A stretch of 64,000 nt of DNA from Lachnospiraceae bacterium (GTDB lineage: Bacteria > Bacillota > Clostridia > Lachnospirales > Lachnospiraceae). The stretch lies in the NCBI GenBank assembly GCA_017399685.1, contig JAFQBM010000021.1, positions 1-64,000 on the forward strand, written 5' to 3'. Below, piece after piece: positions 51,905 through 60,798 of this stretch. The notes beneath the pieces were generated by a model. That model was not told the origin of the DNA. It did not search any database and saw only the letters and a list, made by a program, of their open reading frames with translations. The number at the start of each line of letters is the position of its first letter. Position 1 is the stretch's first letter. The position numbers were made by a program, and so were the translations under genes.

Positions 51905-53575
51905 GAGGGCACTGAAAAAAGCATTGTTTTTTGTATAAATCATTATAATATAAACAAAAAATCTCAAAAGAAGAAAATTTTATAATAATTTCTTTTGGGA
52001 TTTTTTATTTAACTCCTTTATTTACACTCTTTGATGCATTATTTTTCGTTCAATAGCTTTATTATTCTTTTAAGATTTACTGCAAATATTGTTATTGCCC
52101 CTTGCATTTGCATACTAACCAGACCTGATGATGATGCAACATCATAACCATGTCTGTTCTTTAATTCACTATTTTTTGCTTCTATTTTATATCGTTCTTT
52201 TGACTTTTCTTTGAAATATTCTGTTTCCTGAAATTTTGCCTGTTCGCTGTGCATATCACAAATCAATGTTTCTGAATATGTCTTTTTTTTACTGTTTTCC
52301 TTATAACATCCTTCTCTGTAAGGACAACATTTACATTTCTCTATATCAAAGAAATATACCATTCTTGGATTCTTATTTTTCTTTTCAGTTTTTCGTTTAT
52401 CCAAATATTTGCGAATAGCTAAATGTCCCGCTTTGCATTGATACATTCCTGCATCTTTATTAAATATAAATTCATTTTCCTTTGTACGATTTCCTTGAGT
52501 GATGATGCTATTTAACCTTGCAATTAGTTCATAATTATTTTCTTGTGAATCTTCTATGTTATCTTTGCCGGAATATGCTTTATCTCCAATAACTGTAGTT
52601 ACTTCCATTCCCGCAGCTCTGCTTTTCTGAACCAGTTCAGACAACTCTTTTCCATCAGGCTTTTCACCGCTTGTAATAGTTGCTGCTGTAATAATACGTT
52701 CTTCCGTCATTGCAATATGTGTTTTATAGCCAAAAAATGAAGTGTCAGCTGTTTTATGCCCTATTTTTGCATCTTCATCTAAAGAGATCTTCAAATGTTC
52801 CAAATCATCATCCATCGTTTCCTGTAACAGATTTAATTTTTCTGATATATTTGGGTAATTACAGAGACTTTCGTTATTTTTTATACTATCTATAAGCTTG
52901 TTGCAATAATCAATTTCTTTTTCCAATGATATTTCTGTATTTTTTGGTGGAAAATGTTCTTTCATATTTTCATCTATTTTATATACTGCATGACGCAGTT
53001 TTTTTGACTGTTCTTGTAATGCCTGTTGTGGTGTTTTTGAATTGTATCGGGATTTCGTATGTGTTGCATCTACAATAATACTCTTTGATTTTATGATGTT
53101 ATTTTCGATGGCAATAGCAACAGTTTTTGAAATAAGAATATCCAAAAGATTAATATCTTTTAAACGTAATTTACGAAATTTTGTCAATGAACTCGGATTT
53201 ATTACATTTTCTTACGGTGCCATATCCAAAAAATATTTAAAAGACATATCATATTTGGAACGTTCAACTACATCTTCGTCTGATAAATCATAAATAATTT
53301 TCAAAAGAAGATATTTGAACATACGAATTGGAGGAATCGCATTACGCCCATTATCTAAAGAATATTTATCAATCAATTCATCATATATAAAGTCAAAATC
53401 TACTAATTCTTTAATTTTTCTCAGAATATTATCTTTTGGTACAACCAATTCATATATTTTCATGTATGGACTTAAAATCATTTTTTGCTGTTGAACTAAC
53501 ATAAAAACACCACCTATATTTGATAGCTATATTATATCAAATATAGGTGGTATAATCCACTTTTTCAGTGCCCTC
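51905..53575 (-). mobile_element. IS1182-type insertion sequence, 1,671 bp, with 8-bp target duplication
   Basis: Terminal inverted repeats GAGGGCACTGAAAAA (51905-51919) and TTTTTCAGTGCCCTC (53561-53575) are perfect over 15 bp. CAATATGT flanks both ends directly (51897-51904 and 53576-53583). A 22-bp-class inverted hairpin (ACCACCTATATTTGAT / ATCAAATATAGGTGGT) lies just inside the right end, at about 53511-53551, and could hide or stop transcription entering the transposase gene. The ends and duplication are intact, indicating a recent insertion. Confidence 0.9.
52039..53502 (-). pseudogene. IS1182-family DDE transposase with one nonsense codon
   Basis: The N-terminal part (96 residues, DUF772-type: IPPIRMFKYLLLKIIYDLSDEDVVERSKYDMSFKYFL) ends at DMAP then TAA (53212-53214). 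The same frame continues ENVINPSSLTKFRKLRL and on to the end. A single substitution (probably GAA to TAA) is enough to explain it. Catalytic residues remain: VDATHTKSRY, VIGDKAYSG and KNSELKNRHGY (D-D-E). Total about 487 codons, the normal family length. Inactive unless the stop is read through. Confidence 0.85.
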
Positions 53576-53827
53576 CAATATGTTCAGGGGGAATACATTT
53601 ACATTCCAATTAAGGACAAGATAGAAAAACAGTCTCCAATGGAATATGAGATGGAATTGCAAAAAAGGGATGAACATATTTTTAGAAAATCCTTGGAAGG
53701 TGTAAACAATAGAAAACTTGGGATTATGTATCATTTGTCAGAATCCAGTATCAGAAGAATTATTATAAATCAAAGAAAGAGGTATCAAACTATGGAGGAT
53801 AGAGTGAAAAACTTTCTAAATCATTGA
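53576..53827 (+). pseudogene. CD3324-family gene, 3' part (split by IS)
   Basis: The reading YVQGEYIYIPIKDKIEKQSP (starting in the duplicated target) then RDEHIFRKSLEGVNNRKLGIMYHLSESSIRRIII ends at TGA 53825-53827. The last segment is a helix-turn-helix like those of Mor-type activators. Without the IS the two parts would give about 100 residues. Confidence 0.65.
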
Positions 53828-54085
53828 AATGTAAAAAATCAAACAGTGACTCAGATATATGACACGACCTGGCAGGTGGGGGAAACATATATTTTGAAAG
53901 TATATGATAACCTTACTTTGTTGGAAAGAAATATAAAAATCATTACCATACTGGATGATTTGGGGATTCCGGTGGGGAAAATAGTGCCTACTGCTGAAAA
54001 TACTATGAAGATTTATCAGTTTGTGGATGATAATGAAGATAAGATAATGAAGAGTATATATGATGTGTGGAAAGGTGACATGTAA
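53828..54085 (+). pseudogene. Phosphotransferase (APH-like kinase) N-lobe fragment
   Basis: The frame continues from the previous stop: NVKNQTVTQIYDTTWQVGETYILKVYDNLTLLERNIKIITILDDLGIPVGKIVPT. This is the N-lobe pattern of the aminoglycoside-phosphotransferase/choline-kinase superfamily, with Lys in ILKVYD. It ends after ~80 residues, far short of ~280, without the catalytic loop. GTG at 53846 is a possible start, without a ribosome-binding site. Confidence 0.55.
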
Positions 54086-54310
54086 ATATATACCTGGTTA
54101 TGCTGGTGGTTAGCTGGATATGTCATGAATAATTCCGTAAAAGAAAAAATTAGGGCTGATACATTAAGAAAATGATACAAGATATAGAATCGGTATGTTA
54201 AAAACAGGCTATATCTTGAAAGATTTTTCTTAATGTGACAGCTCTATTTTTATTGTTTGAAATTTTGTACTTAATTCAACTTAAGAATGTGAATCAGTTT
54301 GGTTTAATAA

Positions 54311-54613
54311 TCAGCATTCTGGCTTTGGAGGCTTTTTATCACATTCATCAAGAATCGGTACAATTAAGTCCAGTTTTGCCTTTAGTATGGTTTCAAGGTC
54401 TGTGATTTTATCAATGGTATCTTGAACGGATTTGTTGACTTCAAGAATATCCTTACTATCACAGTTATGCAAGGTAAGAACTTTCTGAATTTTTTCACCT
54501 TCCGCATTTAAGATGTGGGAAATCGCAGTTTCCTCCAATGCAATAGATTGAAGAAGAGATGCGGCAGCACAACAGGTTTCAATGTGTTCACATTCAATTT
54601 TTGGCATACTCAT
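54311..54613 (-). CDS. Conserved small protein with SIALEE/HILNAEGEKIQ motif
   Basis: The protein has 100 residues from the ATG at 54613, with GGAGCC upstream; the frame to 54652 has no ribosome-binding site. LLQSIALEETAISHILNAEGEKIQKVL is a motif that recurs in small proteins of spore-forming Firmicutes, often near collagen-like or spore-surface genes, as I remember. The rest is a helical coil (NKSVQDTIDKITDLETILKAKLDLIVPIL) and a Cys/Pro-rich tail. The function is unknown. The 225-bp stretch 54086-54310 before its end holds nothing clear beyond an AT-rich hairpin near 54175-54235. Confidence 0.65.
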   Translation of the reverse strand: MSMPKIECEHIETCCAAASLLQSIALEETAISHILNAEGEKIQKVLTLHNCDSKDILEVNKSVQDTIDKITDLETILKAKLDLIVPILDECDKKPPKPEC

Positions 54614-54722
54614 AGGAGATGGCTCCGTAAGCTTTTTATATATGGTATGCACAAAGTAGTAAAATGTGAACCTGATTCAGAGGTTAGTTTTTGCTTCGTG
54701 AAGTGAATTTGCATGCAGAAAG

Positions 54723-54760
54723 CAATATGTAGCTGTTCACATGTGAACAGTTACATATTG
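54723..54760. promoter_or_regulatory. 38-bp near-perfect palindrome between divergent genes
   Basis: CAATATGTA, G, CTGTTCACATGTGAACAG, T, TACATATTG reads the same on both strands except for the G/T pair. There is no T-run, so a terminator is unlikely. The position, between a gene starting at 54613 (minus) and one starting at 54895 (plus), suggests an operator for a dimeric regulator; a hairpin in RNA is the alternative. Confidence 0.55.
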
Positions 54761-54894
54761 AGTGAAATAAAACCTTCCTAAATAAAATTTTACTTGTAAA
54801 ATAAGGAAGAAAAAGGTATCATGATATCAAGGAGAAAAGAGTTCGTCGGGGGAAGCAAAACATTTTAAAATGCGAATTACGGAGGATTACAATC

Positions 54895-55242
54895 ATGATG
54901 AAGAAAGTAAAATTGGTATTGGCATTTTTGTGGGAATCAATGATAGCATTTACAGCTCCATTTTGTATTGGACTTCTTTATATGGATTTTACAGGACATT
55001 CTAAAGGTTACGGATATGAGTTAGGCAGCGAGCGGGGATTGTATGTGTGGTTTGGTTTTATTGAGCTTATCATTTGGATATTACTGTCCGTTCCATGTGG
55101 TGTATATCTGTTTAAACAAATGAGAAAAATTGGACTAAGAGCTGTCTGGCTCACGGCAGGTGTAATGTTGTTGCTATTTGCATGCTGTATTTTGCTGATG
55201 GGAGTAGATGAGTTTCTTGCTTGCTTTGGATATAAACAATAG
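54895..55242 (+). CDS. Small membrane protein, about three helices
   Basis: The protein has 115 residues; GGAGG lies upstream, and ATG at 54895 or 54898 may start it. Hydrophobic segments are near residues 8-28, 48-70 and 80-105. No family is recognised. It is followed 30 bp later by the ITPase-like gene and may share its transcript. Confidence 0.6.
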   Translation: MMKKVKLVLAFLWESMIAFTAPFCIGLLYMDFTGHSKGYGYELGSERGLYVWFGFIELIIWILLSVPCGVYLFKQMRKIGLRAVWLTAGVMLLLFACCILLMGVDEFLACFGYKQ

Positions 55243-55272
55243 AAAAAAATAACCGTATTTTAGGAGGAAATC

Positions 55273-55878
55273 ATGAAGATATTATATGGCACAGGAAATC
55301 CGGCGAAGCTGGATGCAATGAAAAGGCATTTGGTTGGTTTGGGAATAGAAGTGATTGGTCTCAGGGATATTGATATGGAAATACCGGAAGTAATGGAAGA
55401 TGGGAATACGCCTTTAGAAAATGCCAGGAAGAAGGCGGTAGAATACTATCAAGCATTTCAGATGCCTGTTTTTTCCTGTGATTCAGGACTATATATCGAG
55501 AATATACCCGAAGAGGAACAACCAGGGGTTCATGTGCGAACCATTAACGGAAACTATTTATCAGATGATGAAATGATTGATTATTATGTTGGATTAGCAG
55601 AAAAATATGGAGATTTAAAGGCACAATACAAAAATGCCATCTGTCTGGTGCTGAACGAACAGGATATTTTTGAGGCAATGACAGAAGGTATGGCAAGTGA
55701 ACCCTTTATCATCACTTCCAAGCCTCATAAAATCAGAAAAAAAGGATTTCCCTTGGATAGTCTTTCTATCGATATAAAATCAGGGAAATATTATTATGAT
55801 TTAGGGGAAGAAGAATTGGATGAGGTTGCTGTGGGAGATGGATTTTTGGAGTTTTTTAAACAGCATTTTCATGTTTAA
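55273..55878 (+). CDS. Non-canonical purine NTP pyrophosphatase, HAM1/RdgB-like
   Basis: The protein has 201 residues; AGGAGG lies 6 bp before the ATG. ILYGTGNPAKLDAMKRHL is the N-x-x-K nucleotide-binding start, LENARKKAVEYY follows, and FSCDSGLYIENIPEEEQPGV holds the metal-binding Asp. It would hydrolyse ITP, XTP or similar to monophosphates to keep them out of DNA. The C-terminal part is diverged (KPHKIRKKGFPLDSLSIDI), so it is probably a sub-family rather than the housekeeping enzyme. Confidence 0.8.
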   Translation: MKILYGTGNPAKLDAMKRHLVGLGIEVIGLRDIDMEIPEVMEDGNTPLENARKKAVEYYQAFQMPVFSCDSGLYIENIPEEEQPGVHVRTINGNYLSDDEMIDYYVGLAEKYGDLKAQYKNAICLVLNEQDIFEAMTEGMASEPFIITSKPHKIRKKGFPLDSLSIDIKSGKYYYDLGEEELDEVAVGDGFLEFFKQHFHV

Positions 55879-55912
55879 AACAATATGGAAATAGTAAAAC
55901 GGAGGGAATTAG

Positions 55913-57013
55913 ATGAGGAAGAGAAAAAAAGTATTTTTACTGGTGACAATTTTTTTATTGGTATTGCTGGCAGGATGTATTAGTGATAGCCCGGAGCAAA
56001 AGAAAATTAATAAACAAAATATAGAACAGGCAAAGATAAATGCTCAAAATTATATTGAACAGAAGTATGGTTTTACTGCTGAAATTACAGATGCTATTCT
56101 TGAAAGGCAGCATGGTATATTTGGAAGTTCACCTCGATCTACGGTTCTTGTAAAAATGCAATATGATGGGAAAGAATTCAATGTTTATATAGATGGTGCA
56201 AATGTAAATATAGATGGTGCAGATGATTATCAGGTCGAATTAATTACTGAATCAATTGAAAGTTTTTTTACGGAATTGATACCAGGAGAGTGTAGTATTT
56301 ATCTGTTAGGGGGCGATGTACGTGTTTCTTATGATGAAATAGAAAATGAATTTGACATCATGTTTTCAAATTATTTTGATGGTACTAATTTTGATGAAGT
56401 TTTAGGAAAAAGTCGTTGTGAAATTGTTGCAGAATATGTGCAGCAAGATTTTTCTTCTTTGGGAGAAGAGTGTTTTAGTAATAAGATGTTTTCCAGTGAG
56501 AATATTTATGTGACATTCATTTCTTATCGTTCCCATGATTGTATGCAAATGGTAGGAAGAGATCATAGTAATGATGAAAAATATGTAGTATATATTGATA
56601 ACGATTTATCAATTAATAATGGGGTGATTACAAAGAAAACATATGAGATAGGACATTTTGATGATTTCTACTATTATGTTCCAGGAGGAGTGCCGGAAGA
56701 TGTTACATTTAGAAAAATAGTTCCAGATGATGAAGACTGTTGGGATGGACATGGTATAATAGATGGCACATTTTTGACAGATGCATATTCTGTGAATTGT
56801 GATTATGAATGTGAAGTATATATATATTATCCATGGAATGAATTGGAAAATCTTCCTACTGAGAAAATATCAATGACAATATGCAGGGAAAAGGAAGGAG
56901 AAAAGAAATATTCGGCAGATGTTTCGATGTTTTGCAATGTTGGGGAGTATATAGTCTATGAGATACCAGTAGAAAAAGACGATTCTCTTTATTTTGCTTT
57001 TATGAAAAAGTAG
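55913..57013 (+). CDS. Lipoprotein of unknown function
   Basis: The protein has 366 residues; signal peptide with lipobox LLAGC, Cys at 22. The mature part starts with a charged helix and shows two similar beta-rich halves (ATNAQNYIEQKYGFTAEITDAILERQ-like segments). It is acidic and lacks catalytic motifs I know. A terminator follows at 57061-57110. The role at the cell surface is inferred from the lipobox only. Confidence 0.7.
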   Translation: MRKRKKVFLLVTIFLLVLLAGCISDSPEQKKINKQNIEQAKINAQNYIEQKYGFTAEITDAILERQHGIFGSSPRSTVLVKMQYDGKEFNVYIDGANVNIDGADDYQVELITESIESFFTELIPGECSIYLLGGDVRVSYDEIENEFDIMFSNYFDGTNFDEVLGKSRCEIVAEYVQQDFSSLGEECFSNKMFSSENIYVTFISYRSHDCMQMVGRDHSNDEKYVVYIDNDLSINNGVITKKTYEIGHFDDFYYYVPGGVPEDVTFRKIVPDDEDCWDGHGIIDGTFLTDAYSVNCDYECEVYIYYPWNELENLPTEKISMTICREKEGEKKYSADVSMFCNVGEYIVYEIPVEKDDSLYFAFMKK

Positions 57014-57060
57014 GGACAGGTGGATGTTTGAATGTAATTAAGTTTTTCTCGTAAAGATTC

Positions 57061-57110
57061 AGAACCAATCAGATGTATTATAACATCGTTAGTGATTTGG
57101 TTCTGTTTTT
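57061..57110 (+). terminator. Intrinsic terminator after the lipoprotein gene
   Basis: AGAACCAATCA pairs with TGATTTGGTTCT (with one bulge) around ~20 nt, followed by GTTTTTTTA. Confidence 0.75.
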
Positions 57111-57323
57111 TTATATAAGTGTGTATGGATTTAGATTATGTTCAATATAGGTAATTTAAAATATTTTGTAACCTTTTTTGGTTTTGGAACTCTAATAGGT
57201 ATAAGACATGTCTTAAATTCCTGTATTTTGAAAAACTTTTACATGAGGACATTTGAAAACAGGATAAATTTAATCTGTGATAAATTAATAAGATGGATTG
57301 TACTAGAAAGGAAGGAGGAAATA

Positions 57324-57809
57324 GTGGCTATTTTTAAAGAAGTTTATAAAGAATACGGGAAAAGAGTTTATTATTTCCTGCTTTCCCTTACTGGTGATGA
57401 AAATATGGCGGAGGAATTGTTGCAGGAAACTTTTTATCAGGTATTTTTGAATATTGATAAATTCGAAGGAAAAAGCAGTGTATATACGTGGATTTGTCAA
57501 ATTGGGAAAAATGCATGGATAAAAGAATGTAAAAGGAGAAGCAGATTTACAGATAAATCCGTTGAAGATGAAACAGTAAAAGATTTTGCGGTTTCACCAG
57601 AAGAGGCGGTAATTAAGAAAGAACAGTGCAGGAAAATCCGGGAGGCAGTTCAAAGACTGCCGGAACCATACAAAGAAGTTTTCGTGCTGCATGTGTACGG
57701 AGAAGTCAAATTAAGAGAGATTGCTGCAATGTATGAAAAATCAGAGAGCTGGGCAAAAGTGACCTATTTTAGGGCGAAAGAAAAAATCATAAAGGAGGCA
57801 GGATTATGA
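57324..57809 (+). CDS. ECF-type RNA polymerase sigma factor
   Basis: The protein has 161 residues from the GTG at 57324, six bases after AGGAGGA; the open frame back to 57138 is AT-rich and has no such site. Region 2 is YYFLLSLTGDENMAEELLQETFYQVFLNIDKFEGKSSVYTWICQIGKN. Region 4 is AVQRLPEPYKEVFVLHVYGEVKLREIAAMYEKSESWAKVTYFRAKEKI. The anti-sigma gene overlaps its end, so the two form a typical signal pair. Confidence 0.9.
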   Translation: MAIFKEVYKEYGKRVYYFLLSLTGDENMAEELLQETFYQVFLNIDKFEGKSSVYTWICQIGKNAWIKECKRRSRFTDKSVEDETVKDFAVSPEEAVIKKEQCRKIREAVQRLPEPYKEVFVLHVYGEVKLREIAAMYEKSESWAKVTYFRAKEKIIKEAGL

Positions 57810-59122
57810 AACAGAAATGTGCGATTGTAAGGGATTTATACATACTATACGAGGAGGATTCTATAGCAGAGGAAAGTAAATCTTATGTGAGGGAGCATTT
57901 AACGGAGTGTAAAAATTGCAGGGAATATTACGAAAAAATGCAGGATTCTTTTGAGTTTCCTGAGGATGAGGAGGAAATTGTTAAGGAAAAAGAATTCAAT
58001 CAAAAAGAAGAAAAACGGATAAAGAAAAGTTTTCGGAAAATCAGGCAACGTTGGATTGCTTCCTTGGTGTTGATTGCAATTTTGGTTCCTGTGACAGGAA
58101 TGGGAACCAGACTTACCATAAATCAAATGGATGGATATGGATTAAAATTTACAAATATAGATGATGTAAGGCTGTGTAAAAAATGGTTTCAATCTTTACA
58201 GGATGGTGAGTATCATGAAGCAACCAAAATGCTTATCAATCATTTAGAAGATTATTATGAGTGGAAGAAATTACTGGATGAATGGGGTTCAAAATATGAT
58301 GGGGAAAAATTTCTTCTAAACGGTGAAGAATGGTATATGCTTGATGATACGGATGCCAAGATAGAAGATGAAGAAGAATACTGGAACAATGCAATTGGTA
58401 GTTATCAATCCGGCGTACTCATTCCGGAAGATATCTGGAAAAAATATGTGCCGAATCAAGGAATTATGATATGGAATGAGTCTGGGGTTGAAAAGCAGTA
58501 TTATTATCCGAATCAGAAAGAAGCAGAGGCTGCAAAGGCAGAGAGATTTGAAAATGGGGATACAGATAAGGGATTTGTGAGGATGGATACAGAATGGGGA
58601 GTTTATTACATTAATTGTTGGGCGACAGGAAGAAACAATGAAAATGGAAATGGCATAATGTATCGTTTTGATAAAGGAGAAAAAAGTTCTGTAGCATTAT
58701 GTGCGAGTTGTACCTATGTTCCGGCTCAGATTGTGGAAGATGCAAATGGACGATTTGAGGAATTTTATGAGGAGCAAAAAGCATGGTTTGAAGAAACATA
58801 TCAAGAATTAGCAACTCTGGAGGAAGAACAAATAGAAGAATATTTTAAGAACCGTACTGCTGGTAAATTGGAGTCATTTTTTTCTAATGGCTGTACCATT
58901 GAAAAAATTATTTACTCTGATGCTGAGCAGTTTCCGGTGATAGCAGAGGAAGGGTATGACAGCATGGAACGGATTTCCATTGTGATAAAGAATCCGGAAG
59001 GAAAATTAGAAGAAGGTTGTTTTACCATGGGAACAAAAGATGGAAAAATACGTCTCTTGCATGTAGATACCAATAGCGAACAGTTGCAAAATCTGTTTGA
59101 AATCATGGTATATTTTGAGTGA
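57806..59122 (+). CDS. Zinc-finger anti-sigma factor with large extracytoplasmic domain
   Basis: The protein has 438 residues; ATG overlaps the sigma stop (ATGA). The cytoplasmic zinc-binding HC2 motif is REHLTECKNCREYYEKM (H-x3-C-x2-C, residues about 30-40). One membrane helix (IASLVLIAILVPVTGMGTR, about 85-103) follows. The outer ~330 residues are acidic with a TraX/DUF-like beta pattern and no named family. It holds the sigma factor until an envelope signal is received. The outer domain is much longer than in most anti-sigma factors. Confidence 0.85.
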   Translation: MKQKCAIVRDLYILYEEDSIAEESKSYVREHLTECKNCREYYEKMQDSFEFPEDEEEIVKEKEFNQKEEKRIKKSFRKIRQRWIASLVLIAILVPVTGMGTRLTINQMDGYGLKFTNIDDVRLCKKWFQSLQDGEYHEATKMLINHLEDYYEWKKLLDEWGSKYDGEKFLLNGEEWYMLDDTDAKIEDEEEYWNNAIGSYQSGVLIPEDIWKKYVPNQGIMIWNESGVEKQYYYPNQKEAEAAKAERFENGDTDKGFVRMDTEWGVYYINCWATGRNNENGNGIMYRFDKGEKSSVALCASCTYVPAQIVEDANGRFEEFYEEQKAWFEETYQELATLEEEQIEEYFKNRTAGKLESFFSNGCTIEKIIYSDAEQFPVIAEEGYDSMERISIVIKNPEGKLEEGCFTMGTKDGKIRLLHVDTNSEQLQNLFEIMVYFE

Positions 59123-59206
59123 TGATTCAATGATATGATTCATAGACGGAATCATGAGGGGTAGGTGTAAATTAAAAAGATGTAGAGGAAAAACAGAATA
59201 AAATGA

Positions 59207-59238
59207 AAAGAACTTCCGGAGTGTCCGTGAAGTTCTTT
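59207..59238. terminator. Bidirectional terminator between anti-sigma gene and convergent membrane gene
   Basis: AAAGAACTTC (59207-59216) and GAAGTTCTTT (59229-59238) form a perfect 10-bp stem with A and T flanks. Confidence 0.85.
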
Positions 59239-59282
59239 TTGTTATAAAAATATTACTAAAAAGATTAAGAAAATATTCACCA

Positions 59283-59960
59283 CTATTCTGCAAAAAAACA
59301 GATATATCCATCTGTTTGATTGATATAGAATCCGCTAATATGTGAATGATTCAAATTGCTATTCTCTGTTAGGATGAATACAGAAACATTTTTTTTATCA
59401 TCATCTGAAATTTCATCTTCTTCTGGGAAATAGGTTAGTTTCTTTGCATCCTTGCTGATCCAGGTGCGTTCTTCCACGGCGTAGGTATACAGGGTACTGT
59501 TAGAAGCATAGGTTTCATAAATTTCTTCTAAATACGAATCATCTGCATAAAAAAATAATGCTTCATATCCGGAGCCTTGTAGTAGCCCAGAAAGACATAT
59601 CCATTTAACTTTGGAAGCGGAATCTGGAATGGTATCTGGAAAATGAGAATAAACCTGTGGACTCTCAGATTTTAAATTTTGAATATCATTCTTATATTCA
59701 TAGGTTGCATGGTAAGGATATAAAACATTGAAAGGTGAACAGAATATCCACAAAATAAAAATATCTGCAACTCCCAAAAAGGTCTTTTTCCACAATGTTT
59801 TTTTCTCAAATACTTTTCTTGAAAAAGCGATGGATATACATTGAATAAGGCTGAAAAAGAGGATTAACCCGAAATTGATTCTTGGATGCATTATGGTAAT
59901 CACTAAAAAGAGTAACGATATGATACACCAAATTCCTACAGTGACTTTTTTTGTATTCAT
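59283..59960 (-). CDS. Membrane-anchored protein of unknown function
   Basis: The protein has 225 residues; AGAAAGGAA precedes the start on the minus strand. Hydrophobic segments at about residues 8-24, 28-46 and 65-80 anchor it; the C-terminal ~140 residues are outside or cytosolic and hold SGLLQGSGYEALFFYADDSYLEEIYETY. No family is recognised. Confidence 0.65.
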   Translation of the reverse strand: MNTKKVTVGIWCIISLLFLVITIMHPRINFGLILFFSLIQCISIAFSRKVFEKKTLWKKTFLGVADIFILWIFCSPFNVLYPYHATYEYKNDIQNLKSESPQVYSHFPDTIPDSASKVKWICLSGLLQGSGYEALFFYADDSYLEEIYETYASNSTLYTYAVEERTWISKDAKKLTYFPEEDEISDDDKKNVSVFILTENSNLNHSHISGFYINQTDGYICFFAE

Positions 59961-60272
59961 TTCAATATTCCTTTCTGATCGTGTCTTAGTAGGTAATTAC
60001 GAAACTCTAATATTATATTTGAATCACTTAATATAAATTTTTTGATGGTTTCGCAATTTCCTAATTGTCTCAGTTATTTCTATTGTATCACTTTTTATAA
60101 GCTTTTTCGCGATTTATTTTATGAATATATAGCTAATATGTAGTTGTTAAGTTTAAAATTCCGTGATAACATAAGCATAGAAATTTTGTTTTTATGTTAT
60201 TTAGAAGCTGGTATTATACCTGTTAGAAAAATAGATAGAATGAAAATTGCTTATAATAGGGGGGAGAATGAA

Positions 60273-60749
60273 TTGATTAGAAAAATAAAAGAAGAAGAAT
60301 ATAAACTATTAGAAGATTTTTTATATGAAGCTATTTTTATACCAGAGGGAATGGAACCACCGGAAAAATCTATTATAAATTCTCCAGAACTAAAGGTTTA
60401 TATTGAAGAGTTTGGCAAATTCAAGAACGATTTATGTTATGTCGCAGAACTGGAAGGGAAAGTGGTGGGAGCTGTCTGGGTTCGTATCATGAAAGATTAT
60501 GGGCATGTTGATGATGAAACGCCGTCTCTTGCCATTTCTCTTTATCCGGAATATCGAGGAATGGGGATTGGAACAGAATTAATGAATGGGATACTGATGG
60601 AATTGAAGAAAAAGGGCTATAAACAGGTTTCTCTCTCTGTACAAAAAAATAACTATGCTGTGAAAATGTACCAAAAAGTTGGCTTTATCATTTTTAATGA
60701 AACTGAGGAAGAATATATTATGATAAACTGCTTGCAAGATATGTTGTAA
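60273..60749 (+). CDS. GNAT-family N-acetyltransferase
   Basis: The protein has 158 residues; TTG at 60273 follows GGGGGGAG by 7 bp, the best start; ATG at 60240 lacks a site. LCYVAELEGKVVGAVWVRIM is strand 4, LAISLYPEYRGMGIGTELMNGIL is the acetyl-CoA loop (Q/R-x-x-G-x-G/A type), and VQKNNYAVKMYQKVGFIIF is the end motif. The substrate is unknown. Confidence 0.85.
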   Translation: MIRKIKEEEYKLLEDFLYEAIFIPEGMEPPEKSIINSPELKVYIEEFGKFKNDLCYVAELEGKVVGAVWVRIMKDYGHVDDETPSLAISLYPEYRGMGIGTELMNGILMELKKKGYKQVSLSVQKNNYAVKMYQKVGFIIFNETEEEYIMINCLQDML

Positions 60750-60798
60750 GTCATGGAGGTTATCAATAGTTGTAGTTTAGATTTAAATGGAGGGAGTT

